Below are positions 42,760-51,565 of a stretch of DNA of 64,000 nucleotides, in pieces (the stretch's first letter is position 1; each line of letters starts with the position of its first letter). This DNA comes from an uncultured Pseudoflavonifractor sp. GTDB lineage: Bacteria; Bacillota; Clostridia; Oscillospirales; Oscillospiraceae. The position numbers and the translations under genes are program-made. Below the pieces are notes generated by a model. It was not told the origin of the DNA, did no database searches, and worked only from the letters and a program-made list of their open reading frames with translations. The stretch covers positions 44,085-108,084 of the forward strand of contig NZ_CALXEG010000004.1 of assembly GCF_944387275.1 (NCBI RefSeq). The letters run 5' to 3'.

Positions 42760-42788
42760 ATTATAGCGCAGTTTTCTTCGCCTCGTAA
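42760..42788 (-). promoter_or_regulatory. Promoter of the DUF2798 gene
   Basis: Minus-strand TTACGA (42783-42788), 17-bp spacer, TATAAT (42760-42765). The transcript would pass the attenuator-like hairpin at 42693-42729. Confidence 0.7.
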
Positions 42789-42937
42789 GCGTTTTTTTCA
42801 TTTCGTAGGAATGGACAAGTCTCCGCGCCGCCATGCGGCGGTGTTTTGGAGAATTTTCCCTCGGTCTTCCGGCAAACAGGTGCTATTTTCCCGGACAGGG
42901 CCGTACACTTTCCCATAGCATACCGGGAGGTGGGTCC

Positions 42938-43951
42938 ATGCCCCTGTCCTTGTCCGAGTTTCTCCGCCACGCCGCCGCCAGCCCCGCCCTGGCGGGCACC
43001 GCGCTCCTGCTGCTGGCCGTCATCCTAGTCAACGGCTGGACCGACGCGCCCAACGCCATCGCCTCGGCGGTGGTGTCCGGGGTGCTGCCCTTCCGCCGGG
43101 CCGCATGGCTGGCGGCAGCCTGCAACCTGCTGGGCAGCCTGTGGGCGGCCGCCGCCGGCGGGGCGGTCCTGGAGACGGTCTTTACCCTCGCCGATTTTGG
43201 CCGGAGCGCCTCGACGGCCCTGGCCGCCCTGTGCGCCGCCATGACGGCCATCGTGTGCTGGGCGGTGCTGGCGTGGCGGTTCGGCATCCCCACCAGCGAG
43301 AGCCACGCCCTGGTGGCCGGGCTGTCAGGGGCGGCGGCGGCCCTGCCCGGCGGACTGTCCAACCTGCGCTCCGGGCCCTGGCTGCGGGTAACGGCGGGGC
43401 TGGTCCTGTCGGTGGCCCTGGGGGCCGCGCTGGGAAGGGGGGCGGCCCGGTGGATGGAGCCCATAAAGATCCCGCCCGCCCGCCTGGCCCGGGGCCAGAT
43501 TCTGGCCGCCGGAGCCATGGCCTTTCTCCACGGTGCCCAGGACGGGCAGAAGTTTATGGGCGTCTTTCTCCTGGGGGCCGCCCTGGCCCAGGGGAGACAG
43601 GACTGGGACACCTTCCCCCTTCCCCTGTGGCTGGCCCTTCTCTGCGGAGGCGTCATGGCCCTGGGCACTGCTCTGGGCGGAAAGCGGATCGTGGCGGCCC
43701 TGGGCCGTGCAGCGCCCCTTACGCCCCAAACCGGCCTGGCCGCCGACCTGGGCGGCGGGCTGTGCCTGCTGCTGTGCACCCTGCTGGGCCTGCCCGTGTC
43801 CACCACCCATGTCAAGACCGCCGCCATCCTGGGGGCGGGACGGGGCGGAGAGCCCAGTCCCGTCCTGGCCATGGCTCTGGCCTGGCTGCTCACCTTTCCC
43901 GGCTGCGCCCTTCTGGGCTTCGCCGCCGCCCGGCTGTTCCTGGCGCTCTGA
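42938..43951 (+). CDS. Inorganic phosphate transporter, PiT family
   Basis: 337-aa protein with two copies of the PiT signature: NGWTDAPNAIASAVVSG near residue 32 and PVSTTHVKTAAILGAG near 285, plus ESHALVAGLSGAA and HGAQDGQKFMG. About ten membrane helices. It should import phosphate (or metal phosphate) with H+ or Na+. No phoU-like companion gene is next to it. Ribosome site GGGAGGTG before the ATG. Confidence 0.93.
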   Translation: MPLSLSEFLRHAAASPALAGTALLLLAVILVNGWTDAPNAIASAVVSGVLPFRRAAWLAAACNLLGSLWAAAAGGAVLETVFTLADFGRSASTALAALCAAMTAIVCWAVLAWRFGIPTSESHALVAGLSGAAAALPGGLSNLRSGPWLRVTAGLVLSVALGAALGRGAARWMEPIKIPPARLARGQILAAGAMAFLHGAQDGQKFMGVFLLGAALAQGRQDWDTFPLPLWLALLCGGVMALGTALGGKRIVAALGRAAPLTPQTGLAADLGGGLCLLLCTLLGLPVSTTHVKTAAILGAGRGGEPSPVLAMALAWLLTFPGCALLGFAAARLFLAL

Positions 43952-44072
43952 CCGTCTCTCTCAGGCCCTCTTCCGCCGGGCACCGGCATATCAGACAGCG
44001 GCGTCACCCGGCAGCGCGCCCCTTAAGGCGCTGTTTCCCCCCCAACGCCGCCTTTTCTCCTCCTCAGGCATC

Positions 44073-44102
44073 TTGTCCGCGCCCTGTCCCGTATGATAGA
44101 AT
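44073..44102 (+). promoter_or_regulatory. Promoter of the MerR regulator gene
   Basis: TTGTCC (44073-44078), 18-bp spacer, TAGAAT (44097-44102). The stretch 43952-44072 has no gene. Confidence 0.5.
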
Positions 44103-44150
44103 ATTTGTGACAGAAAAAGCTTGCAACAGGAGATTGGAAAGGTAGACAGC

Positions 44151-44960
44151 ATGAAGAAGTATAAGGTGAGCAGTCTGGCAAAGGAGATGGGGGTGTCCGC
44201 CGACCTGCTGAAGCTGTACGAGGAGCACGGCCTGCTGGAGCCCCGCCGGGACCCCCAGTCCCGCTACCGGTACTACGATATCTACGACGGCGGCCGGGTG
44301 GTCAGCTCCATGACTCTGCGGAACATGGGCTTTTCCGTCCGCCAGACCAGCGCGCTGCTCAGCGGCGCCTCCCTGACCCAGCTCCACGCCGCCCTGGGAG
44401 AGCGGATCGCGGGCCTGCGGGAAGAGCTGGCCCGGCTGGAGCGGCTGATCCCGGCGGTGGAGGAGTACGCCGCCCTGCTGGAGGGCGTCTCCGCTCCCTC
44501 CGCTCCCGTCTCCTGTATGCGCCCCGGATACTACTTTCTGGCCCAGTCCGCCCAGGAGGAGTTCCATCAGACCGAGCGGCAGAAGGCCCTGGCCCGCCGC
44601 CTGCTGGAGGAACTGCCCTACAGCGAGCGGCTGCTGGTGATCGACCGGAACTCCTTCGCCCAGGGGCAGGAGTTCCGATTCCAGTGGGGCCTGGCCATCC
44701 GGGAGGACCGGTCGGCGGGCTGGCCGCTGGAGGAAATGCGCTATTTCCCGCCCCGTCCCTGTCTCCGGCTGTCCGAAGCTCACTCCGCCGCCTCTCTGGT
44801 GTGCCGGGAGGCCTTCGCCCCCTTGGGCCGCTTCCTGGCCGGAAACAGCATGGCCCTGGAGGACGACATTGTCTGCCAGGTGCCCGTCACCTCTGTGGAG
44901 GGGGGACAGCGCACCGCCTACCGGATGATCTACCTGCCAGTGTCGGCGGAAAATTGTTAG
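44151..44960 (+). CDS. MerR family transcriptional regulator
   Basis: 269-aa regulator. Winged helix-turn-helix at the N-terminus (KVSSLAKEMGVSADLLKLYEEHGLLEPRRD ... SRYRYYDIYDG), a coiled-coil dimerisation helix (about residues 85-115), and a long C-terminal effector domain of about 150 residues with Cys/His but without the MerR metal-binding Cys pattern. This suggests an organic ligand. The promoter behind it has the 19-bp spacer with palindrome that MerR proteins activate, so it very likely controls the flavoprotein gene at 45079. Confidence 0.9.
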   Translation: MKKYKVSSLAKEMGVSADLLKLYEEHGLLEPRRDPQSRYRYYDIYDGGRVVSSMTLRNMGFSVRQTSALLSGASLTQLHAALGERIAGLREELARLERLIPAVEEYAALLEGVSAPSAPVSCMRPGYYFLAQSAQEEFHQTERQKALARRLLEELPYSERLLVIDRNSFAQGQEFRFQWGLAIREDRSAGWPLEEMRYFPPRPCLRLSEAHSAASLVCREAFAPLGRFLAGNSMALEDDIVCQVPVTSVEGGQRTAYRMIYLPVSAENC

Positions 44961-44990
44961 GAGATTGTTAAATTTTTTTCGTTCCCCCTC

Positions 44991-45021
44991 TTGACTTGGG
45001 TGTTACACCCAGCTTTATACT
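44991..45021 (+). promoter_or_regulatory. MerR-type promoter/operator of the flavoprotein gene
   Basis: TTGACT (44991-44996) and TATACT (45016-45021) are 19 bp apart. The spacer holds the perfect palindrome TGGGTGTTACACCCA (44997-45011). A 19-bp spacer with a central dyad is the hallmark of promoters that MerR-family proteins untwist. Confidence 0.85.
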
Positions 45022-45078
45022 CTCTTCTGTTAAGAACTTCACAAATTATTTCGTGAAGAAAGAGGAGAGAAAGAAGCA

Positions 45079-47001
45079 ATGCATTCCAAAAAGCTCATCA
45101 GCCTGCTGCTGGGCGGCGCCATGGTCCTGTCCCTGGCCGCCTGCACTCCCTCCCAGACCGGAGAGAGCAGCTCCCCCTCCCCCAGCGTCTCCGCCAGCCC
45201 GGAGAACACCCCTGCCGCCGGCGCATCCTACACCGCCGGCACCTACACCGGCACCGCCGCTGGCAAGAACGGCGATGTGACCGTGGAGGTGGTGTTCAGC
45301 GACACCGCCATCGAGAGCGTCACCGTCACCGAGCAGAGCGAGACCGAGGGCATCGCCGACCCCGCCCTGGAGCGCATCCCCTCCGCCGTGGTGGAGGGCC
45401 AGACCCTGGCCGTTGACACCGTGGCCGGCGCCACCATCACCAGCGAGGCCATCCTGACCGCCGTGGCCGACTGCGTCACCCAGGCCGGCGGCGACGTGGC
45501 CGCCCTCCAGACCCCTGTTGAGAATGAGGGCTCCGGCGAGACCCTCAGCTATGAGGCCGACGTGGTCATCGTGGGCGCCGGCGCGGCGGGCATGAACGCC
45601 GCTGTGGAGGCCGCCCAGTCCGGCCTGAAGGTCATCGTCCTGGAGAAGGGCGCCACCATCGGCGCGTCCAACGGCGCCGTGGCCGGCGGCCCCAGCGCCT
45701 GCGAGACCGTGATCCAGGAGCAGGAGGGCCAGGAGGTCTCCGTGGAGACCCTGTTCAACTACATGTACAATTACAGCCACTCCCTGTCCAACGCCGCCCT
45801 GCTGCGCAACGTGCTGTCCGTGTCCGGCGAGACCATCAACACCATGGTGGAAGTCGGCGTGGGCATGTACCTGCGGCCCGACAACTACGGCGCCGGCTTC
45901 CGCGCCCGCCACGGCTTTGACGAGAGCGGCGAGGCCCGCTTCGCCCCCATGAAGGAAGAGGTGGAGTCCCTGGGCGGCCAGTTCCTGCTGGAGACCACCG
46001 GCGAGGAGGTCATCATGGACAACGGCGCTGCCGTGGGCGTGCGGGCCAGCCAGCCCGGCGGCGTCACCGTAGAGGTCCGGGCCAAGGCCGTGCTGGTGTG
46101 CACCGGCGGCTACCTGGGCAATGAGGACATGATCCACGAGCACTTCGGCAACGTGACCGTCAACCCCCTGGGCAACACCCTGTCCGACGGCGCCGGCATC
46201 AATATGGTGGTGGACGCCGGCGGCACCCTGGACCGCAACTGGTCCATCATCGCCAACGAGTTCGCCGGTTCCAACCACAAGGGCGGCGGCTGGAGCTTCG
46301 GCGCCAACCAGAACTTCAGCTACGCCGTGTACGGCGGCCTGATGGTCAACCGTGAGGGCGAGCGCTTCTTCAACGAGGAGGTCATCGCCACCATGGCTCT
46401 GTCCGAGGGCGGCGAGGCCACCCTGCGGGAGGGCCTGTACTACTCCGTCATCGACCAGGCCTACTTTGACGCCTGCCGCGAGGAGGGCATCTACAGCTAC
46501 CTGGGCAGCCCCGAGAACTGGTACGTGGGCAAGATGACCCTGGACGGCAAGCTGCTGGACCAGAACGAGGCCCAGCTCCAGGAGGCCATTGACCAGGGTT
46601 GGGCCTGGAAGGCCGACACCATCGAGGAGCTGGCCGAGATCACCGGTCTGGAGAATCTGCCCGAGACTGTGGCCGAGTACAACGCCATGTGCGAGGCCGG
46701 CAAGGACACCCAGTTCTACAAGGACCCCGTGTTCCTCACCCCGGTCAGCGAGGGCCCCTTCTACGTCTTTGAGTACGAGCCCAGCGCCTGGGGCACCCTG
46801 GGCGGCGTGAAGGTGGACAGCCACCTGCGGGCTCTCACCGCCGACAACGAGCCCATCCCCGGTCTGTATGTGGCCGGCGTGGACGCAGGCAGCATGTACA
46901 CCACCCCCTACTACTCCAACGAGGGCGCCGCCCTGGGCCTGGCCATGGCCAGCGGCACCTGGGCCGCCAAGGAGATCAACTCCTACGTCAGCGGCAACTA
47001 A
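45079..47001 (+). CDS. Extracellular flavinylated FAD-dependent reductase (fumarate/urocanate reductase-like lipoprotein)
   Basis: 640-aa secreted lipoprotein. Signal peptide with lipobox LSLAAC (Cys22); Ser/Pro linker; FMN_bind domain (about 50-135) with the flavinylation motif DTVAGAT, Thr119 being the expected FMN attachment site; then an FAD_binding_2 reductase domain starting ADVVIVGAGAAGMNAA. The end (VDAGSMYTTPYYSNEGAALGLAMASG) is the usual FAD-closing segment. Related enzymes reduce fumarate, urocanate, cinnamates or other electron acceptors at the cell surface. Substrate unknown. A terminator follows. Confidence 0.9.
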   Translation: MHSKKLISLLLGGAMVLSLAACTPSQTGESSSPSPSVSASPENTPAAGASYTAGTYTGTAAGKNGDVTVEVVFSDTAIESVTVTEQSETEGIADPALERIPSAVVEGQTLAVDTVAGATITSEAILTAVADCVTQAGGDVAALQTPVENEGSGETLSYEADVVIVGAGAAGMNAAVEAAQSGLKVIVLEKGATIGASNGAVAGGPSACETVIQEQEGQEVSVETLFNYMYNYSHSLSNAALLRNVLSVSGETINTMVEVGVGMYLRPDNYGAGFRARHGFDESGEARFAPMKEEVESLGGQFLLETTGEEVIMDNGAAVGVRASQPGGVTVEVRAKAVLVCTGGYLGNEDMIHEHFGNVTVNPLGNTLSDGAGINMVVDAGGTLDRNWSIIANEFAGSNHKGGGWSFGANQNFSYAVYGGLMVNREGERFFNEEVIATMALSEGGEATLREGLYYSVIDQAYFDACREEGIYSYLGSPENWYVGKMTLDGKLLDQNEAQLQEAIDQGWAWKADTIEELAEITGLENLPETVAEYNAMCEAGKDTQFYKDPVFLTPVSEGPFYVFEYEPSAWGTLGGVKVDSHLRALTADNEPIPGLYVAGVDAGSMYTTPYYSNEGAALGLAMASGTWAAKEINSYVSGN

Positions 47002-47010
47002 AATCACAGC

Positions 47011-47057
47011 AAAACGGTCCTCTCTCCGCAACGCGGAGCGAGGACCGTTTTCTCTTT
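47011..47057 (+). terminator. Terminator after the flavoprotein gene
   Basis: Outer 12-bp stem AAAACGGTCCTC with an inner CTCCGC/GCGGAG stem, followed by CTCTTTT. Confidence 0.85.
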
Positions 47058-47117
47058 TCCCCACATGTTTTCCCGCCGCCGGGCCATACTATGGGAAAAT
47101 GCAGAGGAGGTGCTCTC

Positions 47118-47282
47118 ATGGCCAAACAGGGAATGTCCCGCCCGGAGCGGACCCACACCCAGCCCCGCAACGACCAGCCGCCCGTGCCGGAGCTCCAGGG
47201 GAAGGAAAAGCACGGCAAGGACCGGGCCAGGCCCATCGTCCCGGGGACAGGCGGACCGGATTTAAAGGTGTTCCACCGCTGA
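47118..47282 (+). CDS. Small basic, proline-rich protein
   Basis: 54-aa, hydrophilic, with Arg/Lys/Pro/Gln-rich sequence (MSRPERTHTQPRNDQPPVPE then LQGKEKHGKDRARPI). An excellent ribosome site (GAGGAGGTG) and a terminator right behind the stop make it a likely real gene. No membrane or metal motif. I do not know its function. Confidence 0.65.
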   Translation: MAKQGMSRPERTHTQPRNDQPPVPELQGKEKHGKDRARPIVPGTGGPDLKVFHR

Positions 47283-47300
47283 GCTTTTTATCTGAACGGA

Positions 47301-47342
47301 ACGGGGTGCGGGCCGCTGTCAGCAGCCCGCACCCCGTTTTTT
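47301..47342 (+). terminator. Terminator after the small protein gene
   Basis: 13-bp stem ACGGGGTGCGGGC with 11-nt loop, followed by TTTTTT. Confidence 0.85.
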
Positions 47343-47350
47343 ATGGAAGA

Positions 47351-48877
47351 TCAGCGGTTGTCCGCGTCCCACTGGATGATCTCGCCGGCGGTGGCGTCAA
47401 TCTCGAACTCATACTTCCGGCCGTCCAGCACCGCCTCGCCCTCGTAGTAGACCCGGCCGTCGTCGGTTTCCCGCTCGAACTCCACGATGGTGGCCCCAGG
47501 GATTCGGGCCAGCACCAGGGCGCGGGCCCCCTCCTCGTCCAGCGCTGTCTGGCCGGCGGAGGTGCTGTTCCCCTGGTTCCAGCCCTCGTCCACGTCGTCG
47601 GCGTCCCACTCCAGGAAGCTGCCCGTGGCGGCGTCGATCTCGAACTCGTACTCCCGGCCATTCAGCACCGCCTCGCCCTTGTAGACCGTCCGGCCGTCGT
47701 CGGTGTCCCGCTCGAACTCTACAATGGCAGCTCCGGGGATCTGGGCCAGCACCAGGTCTCTGGCCTGCTGCTCGGTGATCAGGGCCGTCTGGCTCGGCTG
47801 GGGGGTTGAGGTCGCCTGCTGGCTCTGGGAGGGCTGGGGAGAGACCGTCCCCTGCTGGGGGGGCGTCTGGGGCTGCCCCACGCTGCCGCTCCAGTGGTCG
47901 TCCCGCTCGTAGTCCCACTTGACCACCGCGCCGGTGAGGGCGTCGATCTCCACGTCGTACTCATAGCCGTCCTTCAGCAGCTCCGCCTCATAGACCATGC
48001 CGTCGTCGTACTCGAACTCGATCTCCTTCAGGGTGGCCCCCGGGAGCTGGGCCAGGGCGATCTCGGTGGCCTTGTCCAGGCCGATGTAGGCCTTGTCGCT
48101 GGCCTGGCCGGTGACGGTGAGGCCGCTGGTGTCCGCCTGCTTGGCCTGGAGCAGCAGGCTCAGGTCGTTGACCGACAGCCCGGACAGGGATTCAAAGGTC
48201 AGTGTGGGGTCGGTGTCCAGAATCCGCTGGATCAGCGCCGCCTTGCCCTCGGAGATGCCGTAGGTCTCCGCCTGGCTGGCCAGGGTCTGGTCCCGGCTGG
48301 TGATGGTCTGGCCCAGCACCGAGGCGTCCACCGATTCCCCGGCCAGCAGCCCGTTCACATCCGCCATCAGGCTCTCCTGGAGGGCCTGGGCCTTGGCCGC
48401 GTCCCTGTTCTCCACGGTGATGAGCACCGAGTTCTTCAGATCGTCAATGTAGCCCTGCTGCACCATGGAGCCGATGAGGGCGTTCACCGCCACGTTGAGC
48501 TGGGCGCCCCGCAGGTCCATGTCGCCGATGATCTCCGTGCCGTCGGCGTTCAGGGCCTCGCAGCTGAGCACCTTCTCGTTCCGGCTCACTGACAGCTGCA
48601 CGCTGGGGTTGACGTCGATGCCCACCAGGGAGTCGGGGGCATTGGCGTACCGCCAGCCGAAAAAGCCGCCGCCGCCGATGACCAGCACCAGGGCCGCCGC
48701 CACCGCCGCCGCGAAATTCTGCCACCGCCGCCGCTTTTTCTTGGGCGGAGCGCTGATGTCCACGATCTTCTCCTGTCGCCTGGCCTCCTCCCGCACCTCC
48801 AGAAGCTCGTCCAGGCGGTTGGGGGCTGCATCCTCCATGGCGCGGGCCAGACGGGCCTCCGCATCCTGTTCCTTCAT
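47351..48877 (-). CDS. RsgI-like anti-sigma factor with three PepSY domains
   Basis: 508-aa single-pass membrane protein. The cytoplasmic N-terminus (about 1-52) would hold the sigma factor. One helix (about 53-73) follows. The outer part begins SLVGIDVNPSVQLSVSRNEKV, as in the RsgI periplasmic domain, then carries three PepSY-type repeats: ALAQLPGATLKEIEFEYDDG, LAQIPGAAIVEFERDTDDG and LARIPGATIVEFERETDDG. A Gln/Pro/Ser linker separates repeats 1 and 2. The ATG overlaps the ECF sigma stop as ATGA. The outer part may sense a wall or protease signal. Confidence 0.85.
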   Translation of the reverse strand: MKEQDAEARLARAMEDAAPNRLDELLEVREEARRQEKIVDISAPPKKKRRRWQNFAAAVAAALVLVIGGGGFFGWRYANAPDSLVGIDVNPSVQLSVSRNEKVLSCEALNADGTEIIGDMDLRGAQLNVAVNALIGSMVQQGYIDDLKNSVLITVENRDAAKAQALQESLMADVNGLLAGESVDASVLGQTITSRDQTLASQAETYGISEGKAALIQRILDTDPTLTFESLSGLSVNDLSLLLQAKQADTSGLTVTGQASDKAYIGLDKATEIALAQLPGATLKEIEFEYDDGMVYEAELLKDGYEYDVEIDALTGAVVKWDYERDDHWSGSVGQPQTPPQQGTVSPQPSQSQQATSTPQPSQTALITEQQARDLVLAQIPGAAIVEFERDTDDGRTVYKGEAVLNGREYEFEIDAATGSFLEWDADDVDEGWNQGNSTSAGQTALDEEGARALVLARIPGATIVEFERETDDGRVYYEGEAVLDGRKYEFEIDATAGEIIQWDADNR

Positions 48878-49458
48878 GTCGCCTCACGCTCCTCCAGATA
48901 ATCTCTCAGTTTGATCAGGGCCCTGCGGTACTTGGAGAGCACCGTGGCCAGGGGCATATCCAGCAGGGACGCGATCTCCCGGTGCTTCAGGCCGCTCAGG
49001 GCATGAAGGGTGACCACCTGCCGCTCCTCGTTCCCCAGGCACTTCATGGCCGCCTCCAGGGCCAGTTTGTCCTCCTGGGCCCGGGTGGGGTCCACGCTGG
49101 CCCACAGATGCCAGTCCTCCTCCTGCTCCAGGGGCACGTCCCGCCGCTCCCGCAGCTTCTCCAGCGCCAGGTTCCGGGCGATGGTGAGCACCCAGGCCAT
49201 GGGCTTGCCCTTGGGCTGGTAGCTCCCGGCGGCGGCGTCCACCTTTAAAAAGGTGTCCTGCATCACGTCCTCCGCGTCGTGCTGGTTCTTCACAATGGAC
49301 AGCGCGAAGCCGTAGACCGCCTTGTGGGCGCGGAGATACAGCTCGGAGAAGGCCTGCGTCTCTCCCCGGGCGATCCTTACGATTAAGCTGTCTTCCAGCG
49401 CGGGCGCTCTGGCCGGGCGGAGCTCCTGCTCGATTGCAGACAGGCCAAACAGCAGCAT
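48874..49458 (-). CDS. ECF-type RNA polymerase sigma factor
   Basis: 194-aa sigma-70 family protein of group 4. Region 2 lies around ETQAFSELYLRAHKAVYGFALSIV with KNQHDAEDVMQDTFLKV for -10 recognition, and region 4 around LSGLKHREIASLLDMPLATV for -35 recognition. It is coupled by an ATGA overlap to the anti-sigma gene. I take the ATG at 49458 (site GAGGGGAAG); longer N-terminal readings are possible but lack sites. Confidence 0.93.
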   Translation of the reverse strand: MLLFGLSAIEQELRPARAPALEDSLIVRIARGETQAFSELYLRAHKAVYGFALSIVKNQHDAEDVMQDTFLKVDAAAGSYQPKGKPMAWVLTIARNLALEKLRERRDVPLEQEEDWHLWASVDPTRAQEDKLALEAAMKCLGNEERQVVTLHALSGLKHREIASLLDMPLATVLSKYRRALIKLRDYLEEREAT

Positions 49459-49561
49459 ACTTTCTTCCCCTCTCATAGGAATAACGGAGCAGACGGGGCT
49501 TTTATTGCGCATGACAAAAAATTTTTCCCGTCTGGAGCGGAATCCGAATTCAGCAGTCTCT

Positions 49562-49590
49562 ATTATACCATCTTTTCCCTGCCCCTTCAA
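49562..49590 (-). promoter_or_regulatory. Promoter of the sigma/anti-sigma operon
   Basis: Minus-strand TTGAAG (49585-49590), 17-bp spacer, TATAAT (49562-49567). This is sigma-A-like; an autoregulated ECF promoter is not obvious. Confidence 0.65.
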
Positions 49591-49698
49591 TCGTCCCCGC
49601 TTTTCCAGATCTTTACACAGTTTTTACCTGCCCTACCCCCATTCCCTGCCGTTTCCTGCTAGACTATCCATATCTCATGGAACCGGGAGGCATCTGCC

Positions 49699-49968
49699 GT
49701 GAAGCGTCTGAAGCTGCGACATTGGGACTGGATTGTGAGCGGGGTCTTTCTGGCCGGGGCCCTCATCTTCGGCGCGTCCGCCTACCAGGACGGCGCCCTT
49801 GCTCCCCTGTCCGCGCTGGGGCTGCTTCTCTGCATCGGCAGCTTCATTCTGGGGCTGGTCAAGCTGCGCTGTCCCTTCTGCCATCATTTTCTGGGCTTTC
49901 TCTCCGGGAGCAGCCACCCCTTCTGTCCCTGGTGCGGAGACCAGCTCACCGGCTCCGACGGGGACTGA
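49699..49968 (+). CDS. Small membrane protein with zinc ribbon
   Basis: 89-aa protein: two membrane helices (about 12-28 and 36-53), then a zinc ribbon with CPFCHHFLGF and CPWCGDQL. GTG start with GGGAGG upstream. Function unknown; a membrane-tethered metal-binding or protein-binding module. Confidence 0.75.
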   Translation: MKRLKLRHWDWIVSGVFLAGALIFGASAYQDGALAPLSALGLLLCIGSFILGLVKLRCPFCHHFLGFLSGSSHPFCPWCGDQLTGSDGD

Positions 49969-49984
49969 CCGCCGTCAATATGCG

Positions 49985-50019
49985 AAGGGCTGGAGCGCAG
50001 TGCGCTCCAGCCCTTTTTT
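49985..50019. terminator. Bidirectional terminator between zinc-ribbon and MATE genes
   Basis: 15-bp perfect stem AAGGGCTGGAGCGCA with a 1-nt centre and TTTTTT on the plus strand. Confidence 0.85.
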
Positions 50020-50030
50020 CTTATCTTCGG

Positions 50031-51371
50031 TTACATCCGCGCACTCATCCAGTCCGCCTTCTTGTAGTACAGGAAGAACAGGATGCAGCTGATGCCCCAG
50101 GTGAGGGGGTAGACCCAGTAGACCATCTGGATGCTGTGGGTCAGGGGGATGGTGATGGACAGGAAGGTCACCCGCACCACGCACCAGATGGCGATCATAA
50201 TGGCCATGGGGATCACGGCCCGTCCCGCGCCCCGCAGCACGGCGGCCACCGAGTGGGCAAATGCCAGCAGGCAGTAGAACAGCGCGGCAGTTCTTGCCTT
50301 GCCGATGCCGAATGCCACCACCTCCGGCGTGGGGTCGAAGAGGGCGATGAGCTGGGGGGCAAAGATAAACACCAGCACACCGATGGCCTCCGCCAGGGTG
50401 ACGGTCATCAGAATGCCGAACCGGGCGCCCTTCCGCGTCCGCTCATACTCCATGGCGCCCAGGTTCTGGCCCACAAAGGTGGTCAGCGCCAGGGTAAAGC
50501 TGTTGATGGGCAGGAAGCCGAAGCCCTCCACCTTGGTGTAGGCGCCGTAGCCGGCCATGGCCATCTCTCCGAAGGCATTGACGTTGGACTGGACAATCAC
50601 ATTGGCAAAGGCGATGATGGAGTTCTGCACGCCGGAGGGCAGGCCCACCCGGATGACCTGCCACAGGATGTCCTTCTGGAACCGGATGGCCTTCAGCTCC
50701 ACCCGGTAGCTCTCCTTTGTGCGCATCAGCTGGATCAGGCACAGCAGGGCGCTCACCACCTGGGAGATCACCGTGGCCAGGGCCGCGCCGCCCACGCCGG
50801 CATTAAACCCCTCGATGAACACCAGGTCCAGGCACAGGTTGATGATGGAGGAGGCGATCAGGTAGTACAGCGGGTGGCGTCCGTCCCCCACGGCCTGCAA
50901 AATGCCTACAAACACATTGTACATCATAAAGGGCAGCGAACCGCAGAAGTAGATCCGCAGGTATGCCACGGACTCCACCATCACGCTCTCCGGCGTGCCC
51001 ATCCACACCAGGATCTGGGAGGAGAGCAGTACGCCCACGGCGGTCATCACCACGCCCGCCACCAGGCCGAAGGCCACGATGGTGTGGACGGTACGGTGCA
51101 GCCCCTCCTTGTCTCCGGCGCCGAAATGCCGGGCCACGATCACACCTGCGCCGGAAGAAATACCGCTCAGCAGACCGATGAGCATGGAGATCAGGCTGCC
51201 CGACGAGCTGACCGCCGCCAGGGCGCTGCTCCCCACAAAATTGCCCACGATCAGCGAATCCACGGTATTATACATCTGTTGAAATAGATTTCCCAGCATC
51301 AGCGGCAGCGCAAACAGGATCATCCGCTTCCAGATCGCGCCGCTGGTCATTGGCTCCATGGTCTTTGCCAC
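50031..51371 (-). CDS. MATE family efflux transporter
   Basis: 446-aa, 12 membrane helices in two halves. Each half has the MATE pattern: LPLMLGNLFQQMYNTVDSLIVG at the start and VGLPSGVQNSIIAFANVIVQ for the second half. It exports organic cations or drugs using Na+ or H+; the substrate is unknown. The GTG at 51371 is preferred (AGGAGG 6 bp upstream); an in-frame GTG five codons earlier lies inside that site. Monocistronic. Confidence 0.93.
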   Translation of the reverse strand: MAKTMEPMTSGAIWKRMILFALPLMLGNLFQQMYNTVDSLIVGNFVGSSALAAVSSSGSLISMLIGLLSGISSGAGVIVARHFGAGDKEGLHRTVHTIVAFGLVAGVVMTAVGVLLSSQILVWMGTPESVMVESVAYLRIYFCGSLPFMMYNVFVGILQAVGDGRHPLYYLIASSIINLCLDLVFIEGFNAGVGGAALATVISQVVSALLCLIQLMRTKESYRVELKAIRFQKDILWQVIRVGLPSGVQNSIIAFANVIVQSNVNAFGEMAMAGYGAYTKVEGFGFLPINSFTLALTTFVGQNLGAMEYERTRKGARFGILMTVTLAEAIGVLVFIFAPQLIALFDPTPEVVAFGIGKARTAALFYCLLAFAHSVAAVLRGAGRAVIPMAIMIAIWCVVRVTFLSITIPLTHSIQMVYWVYPLTWGISCILFFLYYKKADWMSARM

Positions 51372-51513
51372 AGGCTCCCTCCTCACAATAAAAGCGACAC
51401 CAACAGATTATATCTCTCTTTTGTCTTTTACACAAGTACACTTAGAATTTTTTCCCACGGGAAAAATCTCCGCCGTCCCGGGCCCAAAACCCACGCCGGA
51501 ACGCCGGAGGGAC

Positions 51514-51547
51514 AAAAACAGCGGACCGCCGGAAGACGGTCCGCTGT
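51514..51547 (-). terminator. Terminator of the DUF134-NifX operon
   Basis: 11-bp stem ACAGCGGACCG, 8-nt loop, TTTTT on the minus strand. Confidence 0.85.
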
Positions 51548-51565
51548 CTCTGTTTTCCGATGGGC

